Source: Tardiphaga sp. (lineage in GTDB: Bacteria > Pseudomonadota > Alphaproteobacteria > Rhizobiales > Xanthobacteraceae). From it: a DNA stretch of 64,000 nucleotides. A model generated the notes under the pieces. That model worked only from the letters and a program-made list of their open reading frames with translations. It was not told the DNA's origin and did no database searches. The stretch lies in the NCBI GenBank assembly GCA_030147505.1, contig JASBVG010000104.1, positions 62,001-126,000 on the forward strand, given 5' to 3'. Position numbers and translations under genes: made by a program. Below are positions 16,301 through 24,043 of the stretch, piece by piece; position 1 is the first letter of the stretch, and each line of letters starts with the position of its first letter.

Positions 16301-18957
16301 CCTACAGGCGGCTGATTGACAGTGCTGGTGGGGCTGAAAACGACGTCGACCCAGTAGTTGATCCCATTAGAGGACGAGGTCGGATATGCGGTGTCGGCAC
16401 CATAGGTGTAATAGCCATTTCCGGCGGCGGCCGTCAGGGGGCCGTTCGTATGCGCCGTGGTGAAATAGTTTTTCGTGTTGCCGAACTGACCGTTGCTATG
16501 GTAGCTCGCGGTGTAGGTGACGCCTGCAGCGATCGAGATCGGATTGGCGAACGTCACTGTTTGCCAGCCACTCGCTGTCTCCTGCGTGAAAGTGGCAGTG
16601 GCGAGTAATTGACCTGTGCTGCTCCAGAGAGAGCCGGTATGTGTCCCGCCATCGCCGACGCTCTTGTAATATTTGAGGGCGACGATGCTGCCTGCTTGTG
16701 ATGAGCTGAAACGAACGCCAAGATTGACGAAATCCAGGTCGTCGTCGGTCAGGATAGCCGGTGCGTCCGTTGATCGGAACAGTGAGGTTGTTGGAGCATC
16801 GGCGACCGTGATTGTTCTGCCGGCGCTGTGGTTTTCCAGGTTGACGCTGTCATCGACCGCGCGCGACAGGATATTGTAAGTACCGCCGGCGAGCGGCGTC
16901 CAGGTGTAGGACCAGTTATTGAAGCCGGTGGCGCGGTGCCATGACGCGCCACCGTCCGTCGAGACCTCGACGATGGCAACATCGCCGCCGCCGCTGTCGA
17001 CGGCCGTTCCTGTAATGGTGATCGGTGTAGCTGCAGTATACGATCCGCTCGATGTTGGAGAGGTGATAGTCGAAGTTGGAGCCGTATGATCAGTCGACTG
17101 CGATGCAACGATAAGACTCTGCATCAGCGTCTGCGGTTGCACGCCCATATCGGCAAACAGATTGACCATCGCCTGCTGGACGTTCGGATCGGTCGGCGTC
17201 GCTTCGTTGTCGTGGTGGGCGTCCAACCCCCAAGTCCAGTAGACCGTGCCGGCACCGAAAACCAGCGCGCCACTCGTCGGGTCGCGGTAGAGAGTGAGGC
17301 TATGCGTGGCTGTGCCCGGGCCGGTGGTGTTGCCGTTGTCGAGCAGCAATGTATTGACGTTCAAGGTCGTCGACGACAGTTGGATCAGTCCGGCCGGACG
17401 GTAGCCGTTGTCGACATCCGAATCCCATTCGTAGCCGAGCAGATTTGGCGTCAGAGAATAGGTCTGGCCGGGCTGGATGTTGCCGACCGCCGTATTGTTC
17501 CAGAAGCGGAATTGCGAAAGATTGTACGGAATCGTGATGGTGTCGAGGCGATAGGAATCGACTGTAAACATCGTGCCCGTGAGCGCATTTTCGGGCTTGC
17601 CAGCACCATATTGCGGATCGCGCCAGGTACCGGTGGTATTGCCTGGATCCGTGTCGGCGTTGTCCCAGGTCTCTTTATAAGAGACCATCGTCTTATAGGG
17701 GGTGCCTGATCCGTCGATACTGTTTGCCCATCGGACTTCCCAATAGACTTCGTTGCCGCTCAGGAAGGCGAGATTGACGCCGGCGTCGCGCGCTGCCTCG
17801 ACATTGGAGCGCTGAGGGGCAGACCAATATTCGTCATGTCCGATCGACAGGAATACCTTGCTGTTAAGTAGTTGTGCGCCATCGCGAGCGGTGTCGATAC
17901 CGGAAATATAATTGACGTCGTAGCCGTTCTGCTCGAGCCAGCGGATGGTCGGATACTCGGCGCCGAAAATGAAATCCTGGGGACCGGCCGAATAGCCGCC
18001 GTCACGCGTGATGATCGGTCTATTATAGCTCACTGCGTCGGCGCGTCCGACGCGGCCGCCGGCGTCGATGCCGCCGTAAAGATTGTAGCCGCCCCACCAG
18101 TTATAGGCCTGCCAGGTGGTGTCTGAGGTCTGGAAGGTGATATCGCTGGGCGCCTCGTCATCCCTGACGATGAACGGGATCATGTTCTGACCGCCGGTGT
18201 CGAGGCGGGTCAGTTCGGCAATATAGATGCCCGATACCGCATCGGCGGGGATGTCCCAGGAGGCCGAGACCGCCCAGTTGCCGGCGTCAACGAGCTTCGT
18301 TGTCGGATCAAATAGGGGGGCCGGCTGACTCTGTGCCGATGTCAGGTTTTTGGTGAAGCTGTTGACGAGACGCGCGCCGTCGCCGCCATAATAGCCGAGG
18401 CGATAGATATCGACCCGGTAATTGGTGGCATTGGTGTTGATCTTGAAATCGACGCGCTGGCCGTGATCGATGGTGAACTGGGCAGCGAAGCCCTGGATGC
18501 TCTGGTCGGCCTGATCGAATAGCCAGACGCTCTCGGGCGTACCGGCCTTCATGTTCTCCAGCACGATGGCATTGGGTGTCGTCTGCGCGGCGGCCGGTGC
18601 AGCGGAGAGCATGGCCGGAGCGGCGGTTGTCCCGTCGCTCTGTGTCGCGGAGTCGTTACTTTGTGTCGGGGAGCCGGTGGCGCCGGTTTGTAGGGCGAAT
18701 GCTGTCAGATCGAGGGTGAGAGGTGCGATTCCTGCGGCCGTGCTGCTCGCTGTATTGTAATATTCGAGGACCTTGGGGGCATAGCCTGATGGCGTGCCGT
18801 TAGCATTGCTAGCTCCGCCGACACGGATCGAACAGACCGCACAGGCTCGTCCGGTGCATGACCCGCAGGGTGTCGATAGAGCAGCTTCCTGCCACTGCGC
18901 CATCCACGCATCCATGCTTGTGGCGTTCACGGAGCCGTCGCCAACGGAAGCCGCCAT
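13366..18957 (-). CDS. Giant mosaic surface protein: N,N-dimethylformamidase-like domain, four DUF4082 and five cadherin-like repeats
   Basis: This protein has about 1863 residues. Near the N-terminus is a Cys cluster (PCGSCTGRACAVC, ~32-44). Residues ~130-615 resemble the N,N-dimethylformamidase large-subunit-like domain ('LENMKAGTPESVWLF', 'FLSIGHDEYWS', 'FLSGNEVYWEVRW'). An Ig-like module follows (~627-722), then DUF4082 units starting near 727, 985, 1435 and 1690 ('NLGVRFSSS.AG', 'THTGSLW', 'ASGWQTV.F'). Five cadherin/tandem-type repeats are interleaved ('LLANDTD.NGD.LTITG', 'YAISDGRGG'). No classical signal peptide is visible; type I export by the neighbouring system is an inference. GAGGAG sits 6 bases before the second ATG (18957), preferred over the one at 18963. 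Confidence 0.88.
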   Translation of the reverse strand: MAASVGDGSVNATSMDAWMAQWQEAALSTPCGSCTGRACAVCSIRVGGASNANGTPSGYAPKVLEYYNTASSTAAGIAPLTLDLTAFALQTGATGSPTQSNDSATQSDGTTAAPAMLSAAPAAAQTTPNAIVLENMKAGTPESVWLFDQADQSIQGFAAQFTIDHGQRVDFKINTNATNYRVDIYRLGYYGGDGARLVNSFTKNLTSAQSQPAPLFDPTTKLVDAGNWAVSASWDIPADAVSGIYIAELTRLDTGGQNMIPFIVRDDEAPSDITFQTSDTTWQAYNWWGGYNLYGGIDAGGRVGRADAVSYNRPIITRDGGYSAGPQDFIFGAEYPTIRWLEQNGYDVNYISGIDTARDGAQLLNSKVFLSIGHDEYWSAPQRSNVEAARDAGVNLAFLSGNEVYWEVRWANSIDGSGTPYKTMVSYKETWDNADTDPGNTTGTWRDPQYGAGKPENALTGTMFTVDSYRLDTITIPYNLSQFRFWNNTAVGNIQPGQTYSLTPNLLGYEWDSDVDNGYRPAGLIQLSSTTLNVNTLLLDNGNTTGPGTATHSLTLYRDPTSGALVFGAGTVYWTWGLDAHHDNEATPTDPNVQQAMVNLFADMGVQPQTLMQSLIVASQSTDHTAPTSTITSPTSSGSYTAATPITITGTAVDSGGGDVAIVEVSTDGGASWHRATGFNNWSYTWTPLAGGTYNILSRAVDDSVNLENHSAGRTITVADAPTTSLFRSTDAPAILTDDDLDFVNLGVRFSSSQAGSIVALKYYKSVGDGGTHTGSLWSSTGQLLATATFTQETASGWQTVTFANPISIAAGVTYTASYHSNGQFGNTKNYFTTAHTNGPLTAAAGNGYYTYGADTAYPTSSSNGINYWVDVVFSPTSTVNQPPVGTNDNGFAVTRNTAMTFTAAQLLANDTDPNGDILTITGVGSASGGTVSFNSQTNVITFTPSTGYTGSASFGYAISDGRGGTGSAIVNMTVSAPSNTATLFSASDVPTTLADIDSSQVNLGVRFSSSYSGFITGIKYYKSANDTGTHTGSLWSVSGTLLATATFTNETASGWQTVMFSNPVAITAQTTYVASFHSNGRYASTSNYFTTDHVSGVLTAPASNNGVYTYGSGNLFPTSTYGASNYWVDVIMNVNTAPTNNAPVANTDNGFTTPQSTQLTIPVATLLANDTDADGDTLTVTGAGVGVNGTAAWMSNTQSVTFTPTPGYTGTASFTYAISDGRGGTANGTVNLTITPSSNNPPVATSDSGFSTLQNTALNIAASSLLGNDTDADGDTLIITGANGGVRGTASFNPQTNTVTFTPTTGYTGPASFVYTISDGKGGVASGNVSLNVTAPPNNSPVATNDSGFATVQSNALTIQAASLLANDSDIDGDTLTITGIVSGSATNGVATFNAQTNAISFTPTAGYVGPASFSYVVSDGRGGTATANVSLSVTAASTGVSLFSSSDTPANTSVQDTQQVNLGMQFVSSQSGTITAIRYYKGANDTGTHTGSLWTSTGTLLASATFTNETASGWQTVTFSSPVTVTAGTSYVASYHSNGNYTATSGYFSTARTSGPLTASASGNGLYTYGSGNLFPTTTYGATNYWVDVVFNAPSGGANQPPAAINDSGFSTARNTSLTINASSLLANDSDPNNDSLTITGVSNAVNGTATFDAQANTITFVPTTNYTGASTFNYAISDGRGGTAGAGVTLSVIDPSSTVSLFSANPTPSIVSVNDSNPVELGLKFQASTNGDVMGIRFYKGASNIGTHIADLWSSSGTLLASATFSNETASGWQQVQFATPVSITAGTTYIASYHTNGNYSADPNLLVNSISNGPLTAPSSSQIAGNGVYAYGANSLFPTNTYNSTSYGVDVLFRPQLAA

Positions 18958-19262
18958 CTCCATCTCCTCGGATAAGGTGGAATTAGTTTGCCAACCTTTT
19001 TATTTAATATTAAAACTATTTAATATGTCACGCGATAAATTAAATATGCTGATAGCTTTGATGCCGCACGTAAGTCCGCGGGGCCTTTCTGGTCGTCATG
19101 ATGCGCGCTGTTGAAAGGCGTATGGCGGTGACGGCGGGGTGGTACCGATATGCACCGTTGCAATATATAATTTATTTAAATATATATAACGTTAGTGTCG
19201 CCCTCTGCCGAAGGGGGTTTGATGATCGACTGCGATAGGCCGAAGTCCTTTGGCGGTAATAG
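18958..19262. other. AT-rich divergent intergenic region with direct repeats
   Basis: This 305-base region separates the giant gene (minus) from the unknown 19263 gene (plus). ATTTAATAT occurs twice in direct orientation at 19002-19010 and 19018-19026, a 16-base period. A second AT block (about 19160-19190) follows. The composition is far below that of the flanking genes and would suit H-NS- or MucR-type silencer binding, which is inference. No gene is seen. Confidence 0.6.
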
Positions 19263-19841
19263 ATGGCGGAGGCAGTCTCTTTTAATTGGATGAAGCCGGC
19301 ATCATCGACAGTAGATAATCAGATGCAAGCGGAGTACCAACGCCCCCAAGAGCCGGACCCCGATTATGTCGGCGAGATGGTGGTTAAGCCGCGGGAACAA
19401 CCCGGGAGGCAGGTGCCTCAGGCAAGCCGTGGCGTCCTGCCCCATCAGCTGGACCTCAGTGTCACCCAGATCGCGGTGATGTGGATATTGCATCGAGGGA
19501 TCGTATCCCTGCGACCGCTGCGTTCGCTGACTGAGGATATCGTAGCGTTCTATCCGATCGCGCTCGATGCAATACTGCAGACGGAAACGATGCGTGAGGC
19601 GCGCAAATCCGATCTGCGTCTGATCTATTTCAAGGGATTGATCGTGGCCCACACACATCCAAAGTCGCAGATGATCGAAGCCATCAGGCGCGCGGATGGT
19701 GTGTTGGAGCGCGCAGGTCTATCGAGCGAGGGGCAGGAATTATCTGCGTTGCGAGTAGCGGGAAATCCGTCATTCGAAGACCAGAAGACCTTGAATCATA
19801 TCGCGGACGCGCTGGGGTACTCATCCAAGCCGTCACATTGA
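19263..19841 (+). CDS. Hypothetical protein, unknown function
   Basis: The 192-residue protein is not recognised. The first ~65 residues are proline- and glutamine-rich and probably disordered. Residues ~65-190 look folded and helical ('LDLSVTQIAVMWILHRGIVSLRPLRSL', 'RKSDLRLIYFKGLIVAHTHPKSQMIEAIRRA'). There is no signal peptide or convincing transmembrane helix. The ATG at 19263 lacks a strong ribosome binding site, so the start is uncertain. It lies between the giant surface protein and an acyltransferase within the polysaccharide region, 65 bases before the latter, and may be co-transcribed with it. Coding character is supported by length and absence of a better frame. Confidence 0.55.
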   Translation: MAEAVSFNWMKPASSTVDNQMQAEYQRPQEPDPDYVGEMVVKPREQPGRQVPQASRGVLPHQLDLSVTQIAVMWILHRGIVSLRPLRSLTEDIVAFYPIALDAILQTETMREARKSDLRLIYFKGLIVAHTHPKSQMIEAIRRADGVLERAGLSSEGQELSALRVAGNPSFEDQKTLNHIADALGYSSKPSH

Positions 19842-19906
19842 ACTACGAATGCCTGTTGGACAACGCGGGGAACTAATCATCAGAACGTTACTGAGGAGTC
19901 ATATGT

Positions 19907-20464
19907 ATGAACGCTCCCTTCACGAATGCCGGAAAACTGGCTGAAGAAAGAGAAGCCGATGAATGGCTGATGCGTGTCCGGCGATATTTGCGCGTGCTGT
20001 CATTGCGCAAGAAACAACAGTTTAACCGCAGGGTATCCATCGGCGATCTGCTCAGCGAACGCGCGGACAACGCTGTGGCATATGGCTTTGGCGAGGGGAC
20101 GACAATGTACGACAATGTCCTCGTCATCGGGCAGGTGGAGGTTGGTTGCCACACCTGGATCGGCCCTGGATGTATTCTCGATGGTTCGGGCGGAAGCCTT
20201 CGGATCGGCGATCACTGTTCCATATCTGCCGGTGTTCAGATCTATACGCATCAAACGGTGCGACGATCGGTGTCCATGGGCGTGGCACCTATCGACTATG
20301 CGCCGACGACGATCGGAAATGGGGTCTATCTCGGGCCGAACGTCATCGTTCAGATGGGCATTTCAATTGGGGATTGCGTGGTCGTTGGTGCAAACTCCTT
20401 CGTAAATCGGGATATTTGCGCCGGACTGCGGGTATTCGGTACGCCAGCTCGCGTATTTGCCTAG
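19907..20464 (+). CDS. Hexapeptide-repeat acyltransferase
   Basis: The 185-residue protein has an N-terminal helical segment (~1-45), then left-handed beta-helix coils ('MYDNVLVIGQVEVGCHTWIG', 'LRIGDHCSISAGVQIYTH', 'TTIGNGVYLGPNVIVQ', 'ISIGDCVVVGANSFVN') and the typical ending 'FGTPARVFA'. This marks a sugar or lipid O-acetyltransferase of the WbbJ/NeuD-like group, acting in the cytoplasm on polysaccharide precursors. An ATG 4 bases earlier is out of frame; GAGGAG at 19893-19898 supports 19907. It is distinct in sequence from the acyltransferase at 3078, so the locus encodes two. Target sugar unknown. Confidence 0.85.
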   Translation: MNAPFTNAGKLAEEREADEWLMRVRRYLRVLSLRKKQQFNRRVSIGDLLSERADNAVAYGFGEGTTMYDNVLVIGQVEVGCHTWIGPGCILDGSGGSLRIGDHCSISAGVQIYTHQTVRRSVSMGVAPIDYAPTTIGNGVYLGPNVIVQMGISIGDCVVVGANSFVNRDICAGLRVFGTPARVFA

Positions 20465-20578
20465 CTAATTTTTCGCGACACACCACCCCAGCATCTCCGA
20501 TGATGATCATGAAGTCTCGATGTTATACGGGGAACGATTAATCTTGAGGATTACAGGATGAAGAAAAAGCGTTCGGCA

Positions 20579-20956
20579 TCAAGCGCGCTGTTGCCGCCCT
20601 TTTGCGCGCGCTTCTTCGCGAATCCGAAAGTCGTCGATCTTGCGACCAGATTTGATGGCGGCGACCAGCCAGCGCGGTTGCTTGCCGCGGCCGGACCAAG
20701 TCTCGGACGGAGTGGCGGGATTTCGATATTTGGGAAACACACGTGGATACTTACGCCGAACTTTGCCATGCGAGCCAAAGCCTTGCCCGGAGTCACCCTC
20801 AATGGCGCTGCGACCGCGGTTTAGGACGGCAAGCCGTTTTTCGAGTTCCTGCTTTTCCGATGTGATCCGAGCCGACAGGATGCGGCTAATCTTTTCGTGA
20901 AGCGACCATAGGTCATCGACAGTCATGGATTCCAGATCGAGTTTCTTAATTGACAT
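20579..20956 (-). CDS. H-NS-like nucleoid/xenogeneic-silencing protein, copy 1
   Basis: The 125-residue protein has an N-terminal coiled-coil ('MTVDDLWSLHEKISRILSARITSEKQELEKRL') for oligomerisation, a charged linker, and the C-terminal H-NS DNA-binding block 'KYRNPATPSETWSGRGKQPRWL' (split here: KYRNPATPSE, then TWSGRGKQPRWL). The TWSGRG(K/R)QP core is the H-NS family minor-groove loop. The frame runs open further upstream, but the ATG at 20956 gives the family's normal length and N-terminus. It is divergent from a second copy at 21446. It likely silences AT-rich DNA such as the surrounding intergenic blocks. Confidence 0.9.
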   Translation of the reverse strand: MSIKKLDLESMTVDDLWSLHEKISRILSARITSEKQELEKRLAVLNRGRSAIEGDSGQGFGSHGKVRRKYPRVFPKYRNPATPSETWSGRGKQPRWLVAAIKSGRKIDDFRIREEARAKGRQQRA

Positions 20957-21445
20957 CCGGTTCGCCCTAACAAGGTCTGTAGAAAATGTCATACTCCGTA
21001 TACCGGTTCCCGAATAAGGCTTATTGACGAGTCTAACAAGACCAAATCGACAAATAATCAACAAGTGAAGTTGAAACATAAACCCGGATAAAGCTAAGGT
21101 GTTGTGTTAAAAAGATTTTTTATGAAGTTTAGCGTCCGCCAGCGGATGTGTATAAATAATATGGCGTAGTTGCGCCCGCGCTCTGGCCTTACATTGAGCG
21201 CACCGACAGTGGCGGGCCGCAGCGGGGCTGCTGGCATCGTCTCTTAAAACGGATCGCCCGTTGTCTATTTTAATATTAAATTAAGAATTTAATATTGTAG
21301 ATTTATATAGATAAATCGTGCGCACGATGTTATTATAAGAGCTTATTTTGTGATCTGGTCATATTTTTGCGATTGCGTCCGAAAGGGGTCGCTCGTCGTC
21401 TCGAAGTCCGAGCTGATCAAATTCGAAAAGATATCGAGAACTTAT
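20957..21445. promoter_or_regulatory. AT-rich divergent control region between the two H-NS-like genes
   Basis: The 489 bases between the two divergent H-NS-like starts contain no gene. The part from about 21250 to 21330 is almost entirely A and T and holds a perfect 11-bp inverted repeat (entered separately). Auto- or cross-regulation by the encoded H-NS-like proteins is a reasonable inference from the layout. Confidence 0.6.
21272..21296. repeat. Perfect AT-only inverted repeat in the H-NS intergenic region
   Basis: AATATTAAATT (21272-21282) and AATTTAATATT (21286-21296) are exact reverse complements around a central AAG. The right arm contains the 9-mer ATTTAATAT that is repeated in the 18958-19262 intergenic region. 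It lies about 150 bases upstream of the second H-NS-like start. Confidence 0.8.
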
Positions 21446-21832
21446 ATGCGCAAGCCGGACCTACCAGATTTGGAGGCCATGCAGTTCGATGAGCTCTGGA
21501 GCATCCACGAGGAGCTCACGAAGATTCTTTCTGAGCGGATTCTTGAGGAAAAGCGCGAGCTGGAAAAGCGGCTTGCACAACTGAATCAAGTCGAGCCTTC
21601 TGCGGCGGGGGCCCGCAGCGATGAGCTGCGGAAGCATCCGTCGCGCAGAAAATATCCAAAGGTGCTACCGAAATACTTTAACCCCTCCGCACCGAGCCAG
21701 ACATGGTCAGGTCGAGGAAAGCAGCCTCGCTGGCTTGCCCTGGCGCTCGAAAGAGGGCACTCCCTTGAGGAGCTTAAAATCAAGAAAGAGGACGATGACG
21801 AATTGGTGACGGACGAGCGGTCGTCATCCTGA
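21446..21832 (+). CDS. H-NS-like nucleoid/xenogeneic-silencing protein, copy 2
   Basis: The 128-residue protein is paralogous to copy 1: 'MQFDELWSIHEELTKILSERI' and 'EEKRELEKRLAQLNQ' form the N-terminal coiled-coil, and 'KYPKVLPKYFNPSAPSQ' followed by 'TWSGRGKQPRWL' forms the DNA-binding domain. The last ~20 residues are strongly acidic (KKEDDDELVTDE), a tail missing from copy 1. The frame extends 32 codons upstream, but that part is AT-rich and not family-like, so the ATG at 21446 is used. The two copies probably form hetero-oligomers; the acidic tail may tune DNA affinity, which is inference. Confidence 0.9.
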   Translation: MRKPDLPDLEAMQFDELWSIHEELTKILSERILEEKRELEKRLAQLNQVEPSAAGARSDELRKHPSRRKYPKVLPKYFNPSAPSQTWSGRGKQPRWLALALERGHSLEELKIKKEDDDELVTDERSSS

Positions 21833-21902
21833 CAGGGGCGACGTCTCAGGCAATCGTGTGGCGAACGATGACCGTGGTATGGGACCTGTCGTTGCGCCAC
21901 AC

Positions 21903-22196
21903 TCAAGAAGCGCGGCGCGAGCCGCCTCCATTGCGCGTAACAACATACTGCCAAACGTCACCATTGCCTCGCAAATCAGATGTAAGTTGCCTGAGATTCC
22001 GATCTATCTCATCCATCCTGTTGATCAATTCGTCACACAGATCGATGCGTGCTTTGAAAGTGAGTCTGTCGTGCGGTTGCGCAACACTTGCGAATTCCGC
22101 TCTGGCATTTCGTAAACAGACAATCGATACCGCGATTTTTGACACTGCGATTTCTTCGGAAGGTGTTTTGCGGGTAGGCATCTGTGGCGTCCCCAT
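21903..22196 (-). CDS. Possible small helical protein, unknown
   Basis: The frame encodes up to 97 residues, with an internal ATG giving 92. The middle ('RIDLCDELINRMDEIDRNLRQLTSDL') is a plausible amphipathic helix of the type seen in real small proteins, and the composition is less arginine/serine-biased than the overlapping plus-strand frame. GGGGA precedes the second ATG by 8 bases. No family is recognised. It is convergent with the second H-NS-like gene. Coding status is uncertain. Confidence 0.35.
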   Translation of the reverse strand: MGTPQMPTRKTPSEEIAVSKIAVSIVCLRNARAEFASVAQPHDRLTFKARIDLCDELINRMDEIDRNLRQLTSDLRGNGDVWQYVVTRNGGGSRRAS

Positions 22197-22344
22197 GTGA
22201 GTCTAATTGCTCGATCGATATTAGTTTGAATAGCTGGGCGACCTAGAGGTTCAACGCTATAAGGAGCGTCTGTGAGAAAAACCCCGATTGACGAGCATGT
22301 GATCGGCGGGCGATCACCGCATCGACGCGTAGAAATACTTACGC

Positions 22345-22396
22345 GATGAATTTAACCCCACCGCGAGTTTCGCTCGGTAATGGGGTTATCTTCATC
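22345..22396. repeat. Long interrupted palindrome (stem-loop) in a non-coding gap
   Basis: GATGAA..TAACCCCA (22345-22360) pairs with TGGGGTTA..TTCATC (22381-22396), a 16-bp stem with one two-base bulge, and the 20-base loop carries its own CGAG/CTCG mini-hairpin. A second inverted repeat (GGTACA / TGTACC) lies near 22411-22434. The surrounding 22197-22515 gap has no gene I can support. A structured RNA, a mobile-element end or a terminator of the minus-strand peptide gene are the alternatives. Confidence 0.55.
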
Positions 22397-22515
22397 CCGG
22401 TCATTTGACACGGTACAGGGGCGGCGCTTGTACCTGAGCTGAGAGGCCATACCGCTCGCAGCGCTAAAGCGAATATCAGGAACTCTGCGTCGCAACGAGA
22501 AATAGGCTTAGCTAA

Positions 22516-22779
22516 CTAGAAGAATTTACTGACTAGCTTTTCCAGCCATTCGAGTAGATCTCGATCGCGACCGTCGTTGTCTCGGCATGGCGGGTCGTTA
22601 CGGCCATTGCTGTCACCGCCAGACTTCGCCACTGCCTCCGAGTTCAGCGACGTTGATAGCAGAACGGTCAGTACTGGCGGCGTCACCGCCGCGAATTTTC
22701 CGCATGCGGCCAGAAACTTGCGTCGATCTTCGTCGAACAACACTTTGTCTTCCAATCTGGGGTCGGTATCGGCGGACAT
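22516..22779 (-). CDS. Small RRKFL-type peptide with hydrophobic segment and amphipathic tail
   Basis: This 87-residue protein has three parts: an acidic N-terminus (MSADTDPRLEDKVLFDED), then 'RRKFLAACGKFAAVTPPVLT' running into 'VLLSTSLNSEAVAKSGG' (a twin-arginine-like or single-helix segment), and a polar, Asp/Asn/Arg-rich stretch ending in the amphipathic 'DLLEWLEKLVSKFF'. Small proteins of this pattern recur next to PqqD/HprK-type genes in proteobacteria, but their role is not known to me. AGGAA precedes the ATG by about 8 bases. It is divergent, across 124 AT-rich bases, from the PqqD-HprK gene. It is a candidate substrate of that system; this is inference. Confidence 0.7.
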   Translation of the reverse strand: MSADTDPRLEDKVLFDEDRRKFLAACGKFAAVTPPVLTVLLSTSLNSEAVAKSGGDSNGRNDPPCRDNDGRDRDLLEWLEKLVSKFF

Positions 22780-22903
22780 GATTGCGTTCCTGGTTAATTA
22801 AATAATTTATTGCCATTAAATTTAAATCTTGTTATTAAATAAAGTCAAGTGCGGCTATTGGGCATCTCGCACCTGTGATGACTTTTGCAGCGACCGGCAT
22901 TCC

Positions 22904-24043
22904 ATGAACTTAACTACGCCTCCATCTTCTGAGTGGTTGCCCTGCGAGCTGCGACCGGCCGCCGGGACGTTGTTTGCCCTTATCGACCGATCACCGGTGC
23001 TATTTAATGAAGACACGCAGAAGCTGTTCGAACTGAACGATATCGCAGCCTTTATCTGGTGCACCTTGCATGACGGCATGGCGTTGGAAACGATTGGCAA
23101 TCAACTTGTTGCTCGCGGCTTCAGTTACATCGACGCACATGCGAGCGTCTGCGATGCGCTGGATCAATGGTTGCGCGCAGGCCTGCTGGTGCCGCATATC
23201 GACGAGGCTGTTTCTGCATTCAGCGCGATGGTCGGGCGGCACCATATTGAAATCAGGTCGTCGGATGCCGTGGTACTCGGTTTCCTCCGATCTCTCTTTA
23301 TCACCACGTCGCTGCTCGATGGCCAGGTGGATGCGCGTTTTACCGTGTACCGGGTCAGAGATACGATCATCGTCGTGTGTGACGGCCGCAAGGCTTTCGA
23401 TTGCTCCATTAGCACGCTTGCCCCGACTTTTCGCGCCTATGTGATTCAGCATCTCCTGCTTGCCGGCGACGGGCGGGACGTGATCTTCCATGCTGCTGCG
23501 GTTACTTGGCGCGGAGACGGCATGTTGATCAGCGCATCGCCGGGCATGGGCAAAAGTACGCTAGCGATGCACATGCTCGATGCTGGCTTCGGCTTTGCTA
23601 CCGACGACGTCGTGCTGATCGCCCCCACCGGCGAGATCCGCGGCGTGTCGTTCGCGCCGACGATCAAATCCGGATCTTGGCCGCTCATCGGGAGTTTCCG
23701 GCCTGATGTCGGCGATGTTTCGATCCACGACCGGTTGGATGGTTGCGCAGTCCGCTATCTCGATGTCGGGCCGAGTTTCCATAATGGCCCTGTGCAGGTG
23801 AAATGGATCATTTTTCTCGAACGCGTGCCCGGCGGCAGCAAGCCGGCGCTGACTCCGCTGAGCGAACTTGACACTCTTCAGCAGATCGTCCGCGCTTCGT
23901 TCGCAAAGCATAGACGGCTGTCTAGCGACGGCTTCTGCATGTTGAAGAACATGGTGTCTCGGACGGTTGCCTTCGTACTCCATTATGGGGAGGCAGCAGA
24001 TGCGGCCGGCAAACTGATTGAGCTGTGCAATGACGAAACCTAG
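22904..24043 (+). CDS. PqqD-domain / HPr-kinase-like fusion protein
   Basis: The 379-residue protein has an N-terminal PqqD-like domain (~18-98: 'FNEDTQKLFELNDIAAFIW', 'LDQWLRAGLLV'), the fold that binds leader peptides in RiPP pathways. The C-terminal HprK-like kinase domain has P-loop 'SASPGMGKST' (~210-219) and 'FATDDVVLI' (~231-239). HprK-related kinases in RiPP clusters phosphorylate serine in peptides. The frame opens 75 bases upstream with TTG, but that part is AT-rich; ATG at 22904 fits the family start. It overlaps the nucleotidyltransferase gene by 14 bases. Fusion of recognition and kinase domains in one chain suggests a peptide-directed kinase. Confidence 0.85.
   Translation: MNLTTPPSSEWLPCELRPAAGTLFALIDRSPVLFNEDTQKLFELNDIAAFIWCTLHDGMALETIGNQLVARGFSYIDAHASVCDALDQWLRAGLLVPHIDEAVSAFSAMVGRHHIEIRSSDAVVLGFLRSLFITTSLLDGQVDARFTVYRVRDTIIVVCDGRKAFDCSISTLAPTFRAYVIQHLLLAGDGRDVIFHAAAVTWRGDGMLISASPGMGKSTLAMHMLDAGFGFATDDVVLIAPTGEIRGVSFAPTIKSGSWPLIGSFRPDVGDVSIHDRLDGCAVRYLDVGPSFHNGPVQVKWIIFLERVPGGSKPALTPLSELDTLQQIVRASFAKHRRLSSDGFCMLKNMVSRTVAFVLHYGEAADAAGKLIELCNDET

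Noticed and set aside
20551..20900. Plus-strand small frames opposite the first H-NS-like gene
   Set aside because: They are antisense to a conserved DNA-binding protein and have no supporting start signals.
22400..22500. Possible TPP-type riboswitch (a CTGAGAG segment)
   Set aside because: The conserved ACCUGAUC element and required pairing are absent, and the flanking genes have no thiamine link.
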